DNA of 64,000 nt from Moringa oleifera (Eukaryota; Streptophyta; Magnoliopsida; Brassicales; Moringaceae), in the NCBI GenBank assembly GCA_021397835.1, contig JAJFZO010000433.1, positions 1 to 64,000 on the forward strand, given 5' to 3'. A model generated the notes under the pieces. That model had not been told where the DNA came from. It did no database searches and saw nothing but the letters and a program-made list of their open reading frames with translations. A program made the position numbers and the translations under genes. Position 1 is the stretch's first letter; each line of letters begins with the position of its first letter. Positions 12,819 to 26,542 of the stretch are shown in pieces.

Positions 12819-15800
12819 ATTTGAAATGAAAAAAATAGATTTAATTAACTCAAAATTTTTGATAACTGACCTTATTATAACCTTACAGAATTATCATATA
12901 CTAGTCAACAATTATTTCTTTTTAATAATTTAATTCAATTGAGCTTATCACACCATGTTGATCTTATTACAACCCTATTTGTGTTTTTTTTTTAGATAAT
13001 GCAAAATTAAATTTTACTAACATTTCTTTTGAAAATTAACTTTATAAAAGGGTAATGTGGCAATAAAGTGCTATTATTTTTCTCAGTTGATCTAATCACA
13101 TTATATTGACATTATTATTACTTTTTATTTATAATCTTATAGGATAATTAAAGAATAAATTTATTAATTATTTTTGAAACATTAACCTTATTATTACCTT
13201 CTATTTAAATCAAAATTTTAAAATGATTACCTTTCACCTACTATATTATTATTATTTTAATTTACATGAGAAAATCATCTATTTTTAACAATCATTAAAA
13301 AAATAGATTTTTTTGAATTCCTATAAGCTTTATTAATACCTTTACTCTATTTCGGCCATCTAAAATGAAAAAAAGTTAGATTTTACTAAGTCATTTTTTT
13401 TTTTTGTAATTCACCTTATTATTACCTTATACAATTACAACGTATTAATAAAGAGTTATTGTTGTTTTTTTGATAATTTAAATCAATTGACCTCGGGGCG
13501 CCTTGTTGACCTTATTACTACTTTTCTATTGGTGTTTTTTTATGAAAGACTAAATTTTATTAACTTTTTTTTTTAAAACAATGACCTTATTATTACCTTC
13601 CTTTCACATCAAACTTTAAAAATAGTTACCTTCTACCTACATTAGTATCATTATTATTTCAATTTACATAATCTTTCTTTAGTTATCATTAAAATGATTT
13701 TTTTGAAAGCCTATAGGCCTTATTAATACATTTTATGTACTTCAATGATTTGAAACCAAAAAAAAATTAGATTTTATTAAATTTATTTTTTAAAAATTTG
13801 ACCCCATTATTACTTTATAAAAGTATAACGTAATGATAATGGGTTATTATTTTTTTGTAAAATTAATTTTGTCAACCTTATGGCATTATATCAAAATTTT
13901 TATCACCTTTTGTTTATATTTTCTTTAGATAATGAAAGATTAAATTTATTTAATTAATTTTTGAAAAATTAACCTTATTATTACCTTCAATTTACGTCAA
14001 ATTTTAAAAATGATTGCCTTCTATCTACTTTATTATCATTAAAATGTAATTTACTTAAGAAGATCATCTTTCATTTGCCATCATTGAATATGTATTTTTG
14101 AATGCCCCATGGGCTTTATTGCTGCCTCTTCTTCAGTCATTTTAACAAACTTAAATTTCATTAAGTTAGTATTTTTGAATAATTGACCCTATTATTACCT
14201 TATACAAGTATAATGTACAATAAAGTGATATTATCTTTATTTCATTGATCTAATCACATTATATTAAGATTATCATTATCTTTTATTTGTAATTTTATAA
14301 GATAATTGAAGATTAAATTTTATTAACTATTTCTTTTGGAACATTGACCGTATTATTACCTTCGATTTACATCAAATTTTAAAAATGATTACCTTATACC
14401 TACTTTATTATTATTATTTTAATTTACGAAAACACCTTTCTTTAACTACTATTAAAATTGATTTTTCTGAATGCCCAAAGGGCTTTATTAATACCTTTAC
14501 TCTACTTCACTCATTTGAAATTTTTTAAAAAATATATAGATTTCATTAAGTCAATTTTTTTAGTAATTAATATTATTATTATCTTATCCAATTATAATAT
14601 ACTAGTCAACAGTTATTTTTTATATATAGTTTAGTTCAATTGATCTTATTACTATCTCTTGTTTGTGTTTCTTTGAAGATAATGTAAAATTAAATTTTAT
14701 TATTTTTTTTAAAAAAATTAACCTTATAGAAGTATAATGTAACAATAAAGTGTTACGATTATTTTTTTAGTCAACCTATCACGTTATAATAAGATTATTA
14801 TCATCTTTTATTTATAATTTTTTAAGATAATTAAAGATTAAATTTTATTAACTATTTCTTTTGGAGCATTGACCTTATTATATTACCATCGATTTGCATC
14901 AAATTTTAAAAAGGATTACCTTCTACCTACTTTATCATTATTATTTTAATTTACACAAGCAAATCATCTTTCTTTAACTATTATTAAAAAATTGGTTTTT
15001 TTGAATGCCCAAGGACTTTATTAATACCTTTTGTACTACTTTAGTCATTTGAAATAAAAAAAAAAAGATTTCATTAACTTAACATTTTTCAATAATAAAC
15101 CTTATTATTACCTTCTAAAATTATAATATACTAGCCAACAATTATTATTTTTTTATAATTTAATTCAATTGACTTTATCACACCCTATTGACCTTATTGC
15201 AACCTTTTATTTGTGTTCTTTATGATAATGCAAAATTAAATTTTATTAACTATTTTTTAGAAAAAATAAACCTTATAAAAGGGTAATGTAACAATAATGT
15301 GTCATTATTTTTCTTAGTTAATCTAATCACATTATATTGACATTATTATCACTTTTTATTTGCAACTTTATGAGATAATTAAAGATGAGATTTTGTTAAC
15401 TATTTTTGTTGGAGCATTGACTTAATTATTACGTTCTATTTAAATCAAAATTTTAAAATGATTACCTTTTACATCTAATATTATTATTATTTTAATTTAC
15501 ACAAGAAAATCATCTATTTTACCATCATTAAATTTTTTTTTTTTGAATTCCCATAGGCTTTATTAATACCTTGGCTCTATTTTGATCATTTGGAATGAAA
15601 AGAAGTTAGATTTTTTTAAGTCAACATTTTTTAATAATTAACCTTATTATTTAGCTTGTAGAACGAAATCATCTTTCTTTTAACTATCATTACAAAATTG
15701 ATTTTTTTGAATGCCCAAGGGCTTTATTAATACCTTTACTTTACTTCAGTCAATTGAAATGAAAAAAGAATAGATTTTATTCAATCAATATTTTTTGATA

Positions 15801-17220
15801 ATTAACCTTTTTATTACCATATAGAATTATAATACACTAGTCAATTTTTCTTATATAATTTAATTCAATTGATCTTACCACTCTATGTTGACCTTATTAC
15901 TACCTTTTGTTTGTGTTTTTCTAAGATAATATAAAATTAAATTTTATTCTTTCGTTGAAAAATTAACCTCACAAAAGTATAATGTAACAACAAAGTGTTT
16001 TTTTTTTAGTTGATGTAATCAAATTATATTGGCATTATTGTTACCTTTTATTTGCAATTCTATGAGGTAATCAAAGATTAAATTTTATTAACTATTGCTT
16101 TTGGAACATTGACCTAATTATTACCTTTAATCTACATTAAATTTTAAAAACGATTACCTTCTACCTATTTTATTATCATTATTTTACTTTATACAAGAAA
16201 ATCACTTTTCTTCAACTATCATTAAAAAGTTGATTTTTCTGGATGCCCAAGAGCTTTATTAGACATTTTTCATGCTTTAGACCTTTGAAATGAAAAAAAA
16301 AAAAGGATTTCATTAAGTTACATTTTTTGATAATTAACCTTATTATTACCTTATAGAATTATAATATACTAGCCAACAGTTGTTGTTTTTTTATAATTTA
16401 ATCTAATTAACCTTATCACACAATGTTGACTTTATGACTACCTTTTGTTTGTGTTTCTGCTAAGATAATGTAAAATTAAATTCTTTTAACTATTTTTTTA
16501 AAGAAAATTAACGTTATAAAAGTATAATGAAACAACAAAGTGTTCTCATTTTTTTTTTGTTGATCTAATCACATTATATTGACATTATTATTATCTTTTA
16601 TTTGTAATCTTACGAGATAATTTAAATATTAAATTTTAGTAACTATTTTTTTTAAACATTGAATTTATTATTACCTTCGATTTACAAGAAATTTTTAAAA
16701 TGATTGCCTTTTACATACTTCACAATTATTATTTTAATTTAAACAAGAAAATCACATTTCTTTAACTATCATAAAAAAAACTGATTTTTTGAATGCCCAT
16801 GGGCTTTATTAGTATATTTACTCCACTTCAGTCATTTGAAATGAAAAAAAAAATAGATTTCATTAAGTCAACATTTTTTGACAGTTAACCTTATTATTAC
16901 CTTATAGAATTATAATGTCCTAGTCAACAATTATTATTTTTTTTGTAACGTAGCTCAATTAACCTTATCATTCCACGTTGAGCTTATGGCGACCATTTGT
17001 TTGTGTATATTTTAAGATAATATAAAATTAAATTTTATTAATAATTTTTTTTTGAAAAATTAACCTTATAGATTTATAATGTAATAATAAAGTGTTATTA
17101 TTTTTCTCAGTTAATCTAATCACATTATCTTTTATTTGTAGTTTTATGAGATAATTAAAGATTAACTTTTATTAACTATTTTGTGAAACATTAACCTTAT
17201 TATTTCTTTTGCTTTAAATA
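12819..17220 (+). repeat. satellite array, forward
   Basis: Forward satellite from ATTTGAAATG onward. Up to 16542 it pairs, inverted, with 6391-12131 (a nested palindrome around the telomere-like tract), apart from the telomere-like insertion on the left and a deletion at 15660-15663. It pairs with 54331-58732 in the giant palindrome. No genes seen. Confidence 0.88.
15660..15663 (+). other. ~1.4-kb satellite deletion junction with AGAA microhomology
   Basis: TTAGCTTGTAGAA is joined to CGAAATCATC. In the undeleted versions, TTAGCTTGTAGAA continues into TTATAATGTATTAATC (62692-62735; inverted near 8640), while AGAACGAAATCAT is preceded by TTTAATTTAC (inverted near 7227). The two parents share AGAA at the join. 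The mirror junction is at 55887-55890. Confidence 0.75.
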
Positions 17221-17238
17221 CTTTTTTTGAAAATGAAC
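17221..17238. other. satellite orientation switch, forward to reverse
   Basis: Forward satellite ends around GCTTTAAATA and reverse satellite resumes at ATTTCTAAAATTTGAT. Between them CTTTTTTTGAAAATGAAC is of uncertain origin. The mirror switch is at 54312-54331. Confidence 0.75.
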
Positions 17239-20200
17239 ATTTCTAAAATTTGATATAAATTGAAGGTAATAATAAGGTTAATTTTCAAAAATAAATTTAA
17301 ATAATTTTAATCTTTTATTATCTGAAGAAAATACAAACAAAAGGCGATAATGATGTTGATATAATGTCATAAGGTCAAATGAATTAAATTTTATAAAAAA
17401 ATAATAACCTTTTATTATAGCCCTTAAGCATTAAAAAAATAATTTTTTAATGATAGTTAAAGAAACGTGATTTCTTTGTGTAAATTAAAATAATAAAAAT
17501 AAAGTTGATAGAAGGTAATCATTTTTAAAATTTGATGTAAATCGAAGGTAATGGTAAGGTCAATGTTCCAAAAAAATAGTTGATAAAATTTAATCTTCAA
17601 TTATCTTATAAAATTGTAAATAACTGGTAGTAATAATGTCAACATAATGTGATTAAATCAACTGAAAAAAATAATGATAACACTTTATTGTTACATTACA
17701 CAAAAATAAGGTAATTATAAGGTCAATTATCCAAAAATATTAACTTAATGAAATCTACATTCATTAAATTTTAAATGACTGAAGAAGAGGTAGTAATAAA
17801 ACTCCATTCATAAATATCTATTTAATAATGGCTAATGAATGGAGATTTTTTTAATGATAATAAAGTAGATAAAAGATAATCATTTTTAAAATTCAATACA
17901 AATTGAAAGTAATAATAAGGTCAATCTTTCAAAAATTAGTTAAATAAATTTAATCATTCATTATCTTAAGAAAATACAAATAAAAGATAATAATAATGTC
18001 GATACAATGTCATAAGATCAATTGAATTAAATTTTATAAAAAATAATAACCTTTTATCATTATATGATTCTTTTATAAAGTAATAACAGGGTCAATTATT
18101 GAAAAATATAAACTTCATGAAATCTATTTTTTTTTTTAGTTTCAAATGACTGAAGTAAAGAATAGATATTAATAAGGCATATGGGCAATAATAAAGATAC
18201 CAAAGTAGGAAGATAATCATTTTTAAAGTTTGATGTAAAGAGAAGGTAACAATAAAGTCACGGTTTTAAAAAATGGTTAATAAAATTTAATCTTTTATTA
18301 TCTTAGCAAAAACATAAATAAAAGGTAATAATAAGGTTCATATATGTTAATATTTTGTAATTTTATAAGGTAATGATAAGGTTGATTATCAAAAAATGTT
18401 AAATTAATGATATCTATTTTTTTTTTTATTTCGTATGATTGAAATATAGCAAAGGTATTAACAATGTCCATGAGCATTAAAATTTATTTTTTAATGATAG
18501 TTAAAGAAATATGATTTCTTTGTGTAAATTAAAATAATAATAATAATAAAGTAGGAATATGGTAATCATTTTAAAAATTTGATAACAAGAAATAAGTTAA
18601 TTTTTCAGAAAAAAGAAAATAGTTAATAAACCTTAATCTTTCTTTTTTATGAAATTGCAAATCAAAGTAATAATAATGTCAAAATAATGTGTCTAGATTA
18701 ATTGAGTTAAGTTTTACAAAATTTAATAACCTTTCATTATTACATTATAATTCGATGAGGTAATAATAGGGTCAATTATATAAAAATATTAGCTTAATGA
18801 AATCTTTTTTTTTATAATTTCAAATGACTAAAGTAAAGCAAACGTATTAATAAGGTCTATGGACATTCAAGAAAATCAATTTAATGATAGCTAAAGAAAG
18901 GTTGTGTAAACTAACATAATAATAATAGTAGAGTTGGTAGAAGGTAATCGTTTCTAAAGTTTTACGGAAAGAGAAGGTTAATAAGGTTAATTTTTTTAAC
19001 AAAATAGTTAATAAAATTTAATCTTTCACTATTTAAAAAAAAACTATTATGTTGACCTTATTACTACCTTTTATTTGTGTTTCTTTTAAGACAATGTAAA
19101 ATTAAATTATAAAAAACCATAACTGTTACTAGTATATTATAATTCTATAAGGTAATAATAAGCTTAATTATCAAAAAAAGTTGACTTAATGATATTTATT
19201 TATTTTTTTTCATTTCAAATGATTGAAGTAGAGAAAATGTATTAATAAAGCTCTTAGGCATCCGAAAAATCAATTTTTTAATGATAGTTAAAGAAAGATG
19301 ATTACCTTGTATAAATTAAAATAATAATAATAATAAAATAGGTAGAAATTAAGTAATCATTTTTAAATTTTGTTGTAAATCAAAGAGAATAACAAGGTCA
19401 ATATTCCAAAAGAAATAGCTAACAAAATTTAATTTTTAATTATCTTAAAAAATAGAAAGTAAAACGTAATAATAATGTCAATACTAATGTGATTAATTCA
19501 ACAAAAAATCATAATACCACTTTATTGTTACATTATACTTCTATAAGGTTAATTTTTCAAAAAAATAGTTAATAACATTTAATTTTATATTATCTTCAAA
19601 GAAACACAAATAAAAAGTAGTAATGAGGTCAACATGGAGTAAGAAGGTCAATTGAATTAAACTATATAAAAAAATAACTATGGACTAGTATATTGTAATT
19701 CTAGAAGGTAATAATTGACACTAATTACCAAAAAATGTTGACTTAATGAAACCTTTTTCTTTTAATTTCAAAGGAGTGAATGAGAGTAGAGGCATTAATA
19801 AAGTCCTTGTGCATTAAAAAATCTATTTTTTAATGATAGTTAAAGAAAGGTGATTTTCTTATGTAAATTAAAATAATAAAAATAAAATAGGCAAAATGTA
19901 ATCATTTTTAAAATTTGATGTAAATCGAAAGTAATGATAAGGTCAATGTTCTAAAAGAAATAATTAATAAAATTTAATCTTCAATTATCTTATAAAACTG
20001 CAAGTAAAAGATAATAATAATGCTAAAATAATGTGATTAGATCAACCGAAAAAAGATAATATCACTTTATTGTTACATTGCACTTCTATAAGGTAATAAT
20101 ATGGTCAATTATCCAAAAATATGGACTTAATGAAATTTGAGTTTGCTAACATGACTAAAGAAGAGGTAGAAATAAAGCCCATAGGCATTCAAAAATATAT

Positions 20201-22314
20201 ATTCAATGATGCCTAACAAAAGATGATCTTCTTGTGTAAATTAAAATTTAAATGATAAGAAAGTAGATAAAAGGTGATCATTTTTAAAATTTGATGTAAA
20301 TTAAAGGTAATAATAAGGTCAATTTTTTAAAAAATAGTTAAATAAATTTAATCTTTGATTATTTAAAGAAAATGCAAACAAAAGGTGATATAAATTTGAT
20401 ATAATGTGCTATGGTCAATTGAATTAAATTTTACGAAAAATAACAACCCTTTATCATTACATTATACTTTAATAAAGTACTAATACAATCAAATATCCAA
20501 GAATATAAATTTAATAAAATTTAGGTTTTTTTAGTTTCAAATGACTGAAGTAGAAAAAAGGTATCAATGAGGCTTATAGGCATTCAAGAAAATCTTTTTA
20601 ATAAAAGCTAAAGAAAGATTATGCAAATTAAAATAATAATGATACTAAAGTAGGTAGAAGGTAACCATTTTTAAAGTTCGATATGAAGGGAAGGTAATAA
20701 TAGGGTTATTGTTTTTTAAAAAAATAGTTAATAAAATTTAATCTTCCATTATATTTAAAAAGCAAATATACAAATGGAAGGTAGTAATAAGGTCAATAAG
20801 GTGCCATAAGGTTAATTGATTTAAATTATAGAAAAACACAATCATGACTTTTGATCAATACATTATAATTATATAAGGTAATAATAAGGTTAATCATCAA
20901 AAAATGTTGAGTTAATAAAGTAAAACTTTTTTTTTTCATTTCAGACGACCAAAATAGAGCAAAGGTATTAATACAACCTATGAGAATTCCAAAAATGTGT
21001 TTTTTAATGATAATTAACAATGGATGATTTTCTTGTGTAAATTAAACTAATAATAATATAGTAGGTAGAAGGTTAATTATTTTAAAATTTTGATTTAAAT
21101 CAAAAGTAATAATAAGGTCAATGTTCCATAAAATAGTTAATAGAATTTAATCTTTAATTATCTCACAAAATTACAAATGAAAGGTAATAATAATGTTAAT
21201 ATGATGTGATTAGATCAACTCAAAAAAATAAGAACACTTTATTGTTACAATATCCTTCTATAACGTTAATTTTTCAAAAAAAAAATAGTTAAAAGAATTT
21301 AATTTTACATAAAGAAACACAAACAAAAAGTAGTAATAAGGTCAACATTATGTGATAAGGTCAATTGAACTAAATTATAAAAAAAACAATAACTAATGAC
21401 TAGTATATTATAGCTCTATAAAGTAATATCAAGGTTAATTATCAAAAAATGTTGATTTAATAAAATTAGTTTTTTGTTTTTTCATTTCAAATGACTGAAG
21501 AAAAGAGAATGTATTAATAAAGCTCTTGGGCATCTAAAAAAATCAATTTTTTTAATGATAGTTAAAGAAAGATGATTTCCTTGTGTAAAGTAAAATAATG
21601 ATAATAAAATAAGTAGAATGTAATCGTTTTAAAAATTTGATGTAAATCAAAGATAATAATAAGATCAATGTTCCAAAAGAGATAGTTAATAAAAGTTCAT
21701 CTTTAATTATCTTAAAAAATTATAAATAAAAGATAATAAATGTCAATATAATATGATTAGATCGACTGAAAAAAATAATTATAACACTTTATTGTTACAT
21801 TATACTTCTGTGAGGTTAATTTTCCCAAAAAATAGTTAATAAAATTTAATTTTACATGATCTTCAAAGAAGTACAAATAAAACCAAGATTGAATGATAAG
21901 GTCAATTTAATTAAACTATATAAAAACAATTACTGTTGACTAGTATATTATAATTTTATAATATAATATTTACAATTAATTATCAAAAAATATTGACTTA
22001 ATGAAATCTTTTAAAAAAAAATCAAATGAGTGAAGTAGAGCAAAGGTATTAATAATTTCCTTGGGCATTAAAGAAAATCAATTTTTTAATGATAGTTAAA
22101 AAATGTGATTTTCTTATGTAAATTAAAATAATAATAATAAACTAGATAAAAGTTATTCATTTTTAAAATTTGATGTAAATTAAATGTAATAATAAGATCA
22201 ATGTTTTATAAGAAATAGTAGATAGAAGATAATAATAACGCCAATATAATGTGATTAGATCAACTAAAAAGAGATAATATTACCTTATTATTACATTATA
22301 CTTCTATAAGGTAA
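17239..22314 (-). repeat. satellite array, reverse
   Basis: Reverse-oriented satellite up to the transposon. It contains the micro-inversion at 19049-19097. It is the mirror of 49235-54312, and many stretches are identical over 200 bp. A short open frame of 64 codons here is identical to its mirror only because the DNA is duplicated; it has no recognisable protein features. Confidence 0.88.
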
Positions 22315-22317
22315 TAA
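22315..22317. repeat. target-site duplication, left flank of transposon copy 1
   Basis: TAA, repeated at 26580-26582 on the other side of the element. The 3-bp length is typical of CACTA elements. Confidence 0.88.
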
Positions 22318-22339
22318 CACCACAACAAAATAGCCTTTT

Positions 22340-22808
22340 ATTCACAGACTTTTAATGATTTTTGTTCACAGTTGTAAAACTGTGGACTATGTTGATGTGA
22401 ACAAAAGTCAGTGAAAATAGTTCACAGTTCTAAAACTGTGAATAAAACGAATTTAGTTCACAGTTCATTAATGTTTTGTTCACAGTTATAGAACTGTGAA
22501 TAAAACTATATTAGTTCATAGTTCATTAACGTTTTGTTCACAGTTATAGAACTGTGAATAAAAACTATGTTAGTTCACAGTTCATTAAGGTTTTGTTCAC
22601 AGTTATAGAACTGTGAATAAAAACTATGTTAGTTCACAGTTCATTAATGATTTGTTCACAGTTATAGAACTGTGAATAAAACCATATTAGTTCGCAGTTC
22701 ATTAAAGATTTGTTCACAGTTATAGAACTGTGAATAAAAGTTTGAATACCACACTTTAATTCACAGTTTATTAAAGTTTTGTTCATAGTTCTAAAACTGT
22801 GAATAAAA
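22340..22808 (-). repeat. subterminal palindrome array of transposon copy 1
   Basis: Tandem units of about 58-59 bp, each with a hairpin TTCACAGTT-N4-AACTGTGAA plus a half-site such as TTAGTTCACAGTTCATTAA. About eight units. In CACTA elements such subterminal repeats are the usual binding sites for the element's own DNA-binding protein; that role here is inferred. Confidence 0.85.
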
Positions 22809-23118
22809 CTATTACTTTTTATTTATTAATTTAAAAAAAAACAAAAACCAAATTGATAAATAATTAAAAATTTAAATTACTATTTAATTTGTTTTTGTTT
22901 TTAACGTATAATAATTTAAAATTAAATCATTATTTAATTTTTGATAATCTTAATTTTGTAATTATAATTCATATTTTTAATTATTATTTGATTACTTTTT
23001 TTTTTTCAAAATCAAAATTTTTTGCTTAGGATTTCACATTTTTCTATTTACTTAAAAATAAAATTTAAAAATATAAAAAATATTGCATATAATTAAAAAG
23101 TAAACCATCACAAATGAT

Positions 23119-23350
23119 TTTAATACTACTACCACACTTCAATAAAATATAACACACCACCACCACTTTTCAAACTAAAAAGCACTTCAATAGTATTCAC
23201 ACACTTTATTGCAATCTTACACCACCACCATACCTCAATATAATTTGACACCACCATTACTTCATTAAGTCACAATATATTTTAATTCAATGTAGTGTAC
23301 ATTCATGATCACTTCTTTTATCATAATACACTTCAATATAATATATATTG
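23119..23350 (-). repeat. degenerate ACCACCAC / CTTCAATA repeats (copy 1)
   Basis: A loose alternation of ACACCACCACCAC-like and CTTCAATATAAT-like words, with irregular spacing of roughly 40-50 bp. It lies between the pseudogene's 3' side and the A+T-rich inner part. The mirror is at 48200-48432. Function unknown. Confidence 0.5.
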
Positions 23351-23523
23351 ATTACCATTTCGAAACTATAATGAATCATAATTCTCATCTATGTGACCTT
23401 CCAACTATGTATGAAACACATAGAGGAAAATTAATTTACAAATTAAAAGTTAAAAAGCAAATACTTTCAATTCCTAACTACTATATAATGCATTCCAAAA
23501 TTTAAAATATAAGTCCTACACTT

Positions 23524-24157
23524 TTACCTGAATCCTAATATAATGCTCCTTATGTATTGCCCAAACTCTTGTCTAACATCATCAAGCTCAGACTGACTGT
23601 AGGTATCAATATCCATTAGCTATACATGTAAAAAAATATAAAAGTTAATACAATTATAATTTCAATATTATACACAACATTTTATAGAAACAAATTACTT
23701 AAAAACTTACTATTTTCGAGTATGGTGCATCATTGTTATGTCTGTTAATGATATCCCTCATGTATTTCATCACATAATATCCGCACTCATGGTTAGAAGG
23801 TTGAGGTGGACACTGCATTAGCATAATTTAGATGTTACATTTTATGACTAAAGATAATGAAATTTAATATAACATATGGTCCATAATATAAATACCTTAG
23901 CAACAATACTTTGGCAATTCCGTCGGCTAATAGATGGCATGTCAATTGCGAAAAACATTCTAAAAGAGCTAAAAAAAAAAAAAAGAAAAAAGTTACTAAT
24001 CTTGAAATTGCAATTACATATACTAATGTAAGTGTAAAATAATTAAACTCACATGGACATGAGCATGTCTAACTCAGTGTGAGAACCACGCCCTAGAGGA
24101 TCAAAAACTGTATATGTGAATGCCCACGGCTCAACAATCACCAACATCTAATGATGC
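23524..24157 (-). pseudogene. Ulp1-like (peptidase C48) cysteine protease fragment, copy 1
   Basis: Four exons on the minus strand: 24053-24157, 23896-23968, 23711-23812 and 23524-23619. All have GT donors and AG acceptors, and frames are kept across introns. The catalytic Asp lies in FDPLGRG (first exon); the oxyanion Gln and catalytic Cys lie in QPSNHECGYYVM (third exon). The first exon reads His-His, then TAG where the family has Trp (one base change from TGG), so the protease is broken at the active site. Only the C-terminal part of the domain is found, with no upstream exons recognisable. Families like this are commonly carried by plant CACTA elements. It is identical in design to copy 2, including the stop. 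Confidence 0.82.
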
Positions 24158-24641
24158 CTAAATGAAATGTTTTAATTTGTTACAATCAATAATTATAATA
24201 TTTAATTTAAATCTTATCCTACACTTCTTTTGTATTATTAGAAACTTTTTCTCATGCTACCATTATTCATGAGAAATAATACTGATTGGGATATTTTTCT
24301 TTTTTATGGTGACATTTAATTTTTCAATGTCATAATGTGAAGTTACTCAATATACTGGAAAAATATTTGTATAGGAACAAGTGAATTGATGCAATTTTGT
24401 ATTTATATATAAACAAAAAGTAAATGAATTAAAAATAAAAATATAAAAAGTTACAGATTCTTCATCCTTGATTGTTACATACAATACTATTATTTGCTCA
24501 ATACTTTATTTATAACATAATACTGAATATTAAACCATGAGTATTTCATTTGCCTTTTACTTTAGATAATGATTTATCTCATGCTCTAATTTAGGCTGCA
24601 TGATAGTTCACTTGCAATTAAAAATTTCTCAAGATGTGGAA

Positions 24642-24824
24642 CCTCAGCCTATATCTGGAACCCCTCTCACCCAGATCTGAAACACTCAGCCTAGATCTAG
24701 AATTTCGGCCCAGATCTGGAACTCCTCTCCCTCATATCCAAAACACTCAGCCTAAATCTAGAACACCAGCCCAGATTTGGAACTCCTTTCACCCAAATCC
24801 GAAACTCTTAGCCTAGATCTAGAA
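24642..24824 (-). repeat. 61-bp minisatellite, three units (copy 1)
   Basis: Three tandem units of about 61 bp with the words CTAGATCTAG and CCAGATCTG. Any reading frame through it (for example 24634-24816 on plus) is a repeat artefact rich in Pro, Ser and Leu. The mirror is at 46727-46909. Confidence 0.8.
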
Positions 24825-25330
24825 CCCCTCAACTAGGAACTCTCATCCCACATTCGGGAACTCATACATCTAAATCTTGGATCTTAACAAATATTTTGAA
24901 CCTCAAAATAGATCTAAAATCTTGATGAAAATAAAACCATGCATATATCTAGAATCCCAATGGGAGGAAAACCACATCCGAATTTGAGCTTAAAAATAAT
25001 GAAACTAAAAGCCAAAAATCAAGGAACAATAATTTCTGCATTTTAACAAAAAAGATGAGCACAATATTTTGGGAGAAAAGGTTAAACTTACCGAAAAAAG
25101 GGGAGGAGATGTGGAACCCAAAAGCAAGCAACACTGCACACACTCTTCATCCCTTCGATGTAAATGGTTAGGACCAATTGAATGTTTGGTTTGCACATCT
25201 ACAGCCCGGAGAGGCTGTCCTCACAGTGTGCACTTCTTACCTAAAGAATCGAAGAAATGTTTGAGTAATTGGAGAAAAAGAAAGAATGAATTAATTAATT
25301 TGTCGATGTTTCTGGAGAAGATGCAAAGAT

Positions 25331-25442
25331 TTGTTCACAGTTATAGCCATAACTGTGAATAAAAGATGCAGAGCTTTGTTCACAGTTACTGCCAGAACTA
25401 TGAATAAAACCCTTTATTCACAGTTATGGCTGAAACTGTGAA
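25331..25442 (-). repeat. internal cluster of subterminal-type palindromes (copy 1)
   Basis: Three more TTCACAGTT...AACTGTGAA hairpins, more than 1.1 kb from the nearest element end. They may have been separated from the outer array by insertion of the segment at 25565-26096 and its flanks. Confidence 0.75.
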
Positions 25443-25564
25443 CAAAGGTTAGTGCCTTTATTCACTCACTGTCACTGCCTCCTTCATTTACTTGCACATG
25501 GATTCACAGCTTCACCAGAAAAAAAAAGCGCGGGAGAAAAAGGGGAGGGCTGAGGAAGGCCGAC

Positions 25565-26096
25565 TGGAAAATTAGTGTCCATTTATTAATTAAGTAGCAG
25601 TGAAACATGGAAGAATAAGTTAAGTTTTCAAGGGGGAAGCCAGCATGCTAAACTTGAAGCAATTCTGCCCCACTGTTGGTCCCTGCCTCTTAAGCTTTGT
25701 CAAGGGAACACATACAAAGGGTACGTATCTTGTTTACAGCTTCTTTAATCAAACTTGGAGCAACTGGATCCTCTTAATTCGTTTGGAATTAATTAATGGT
25801 TTGGCTTAACTTTACAGCATATCTCACAGTTAATTACCTCATCTTGGCATCAAGTTCATGTTTTGTTGGTTCCTCTTATTCTCAGATATCTTCTTATATA
25901 TATATATATCCATCGAAAAAATCACAAAAAGATGCAGAAACAAAGGAGAAAGAGAGGGACAAAGAGGGAGAGAGTACCTTTGCTCAGAGAAGCTGGTTAT
26001 TGTTATGCAAGTTAATTTCTTGCAAGACACCCATGAATGGTTTCAATGAGACAGAAAGAAAACATTTGTAGGTTATAAGTGGACACTAATTTTCCA
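25565..26096. repeat. 532-bp segment with 17-bp perfect terminal inverted repeats (copy 1)
   Basis: It starts TGGAAAATTAGTGTCCA and ends with its exact reverse complement; the match extends to 22 bp with one mismatch. It is more G+C-rich than its surroundings and contains a short (TA)n run near 25893-25906. I see no target duplication, so a nested small transposon is possible but not shown. The open frames inside (up to 91 codons) have no recognisable domain. Confidence 0.6.
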
Positions 26097-26347
26097 ATTT
26101 AGACCTGAAGCTACTGAAGTGATTTTCAATGGCAGAATCAATGGAAACTCAATATGCTTGTTTAAACTATGCTACCATATTAGAAATTTAAGGGGATTAT
26201 GAGCATAGAGTTACCTTCTTCTGCATGTACACGATTTTGGCAAACAATAGCTCATTCTGGTTCAAGATGGGGTTGAAGAAACGGAAGAAGAAAAGAAAGG
26301 AAGACCTGTAACAGAGGCAAAAAAATTCAATGCATGGTGCACATATC

Positions 26348-26542
26348 TTTTGTTCACAGTTATAAACATAACTGTGAATAAAAGTTTCACTTAGTTCACA
26401 ATTATAAGCATAACTGTGAACAAAAGTTTTCCTTTATTCACAGTTTTAGTAACAACTATGAATAAAAGAAATCTTTGTTCACAGTTTTATTACAACTGTG
26501 AATGAAAATTCTTTTATTCACAGTTGTTATTAAAACTGTGAA
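26348..26542 (-). repeat. subterminal palindrome array at the CACTACAAG end (copy 1)
   Basis: Five TTCACAGTT-type imperfect hairpins with variable 6-9-base loops, close to the CACTACAAG terminus. Spacing is about 40 bp. Confidence 0.82.

Noticed and set aside
20826..21020. 64-codon open frame on minus (mirrored at 50529-50723 plus)
   Set aside because: It lies in the satellite, has no recognisable domain, and its conservation between arms is explained by the recent inverted duplication.
22340..22808. CRISPR-like array
   Set aside because: The regular 58-59-bp palindromic units resemble repeat-spacer structure, but the intervening parts are also repeated, and they lie at the end of a plant CACTA element.
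23305..23505. 66-codon frame (mirrored at 48046-48246)
   Set aside because: It is antisense to the 3' side of the Ulp1-like pseudogene and has no recognisable features.
24634..24816. 60-codon Pro/Ser-rich frame (mirrored at 46735-46917)
   Set aside because: It is a translation of the 61-bp minisatellite, which stays open because of the repeat.
25069..25362. 97-codon open frame in the transposon (mirrored at 46189-46482)
   Set aside because: It runs antisense to the element's gene direction, crosses the hairpin repeats at its end, and shows no known domain; judged spurious.
25796..26071. 91-codon open frame and overlapping 63-codon frames (mirrored near 45480-45755)
   Set aside because: They lie inside the inverted-repeat-bounded segment, overlap each other on both strands and include a (TA)n run; no family recognised.
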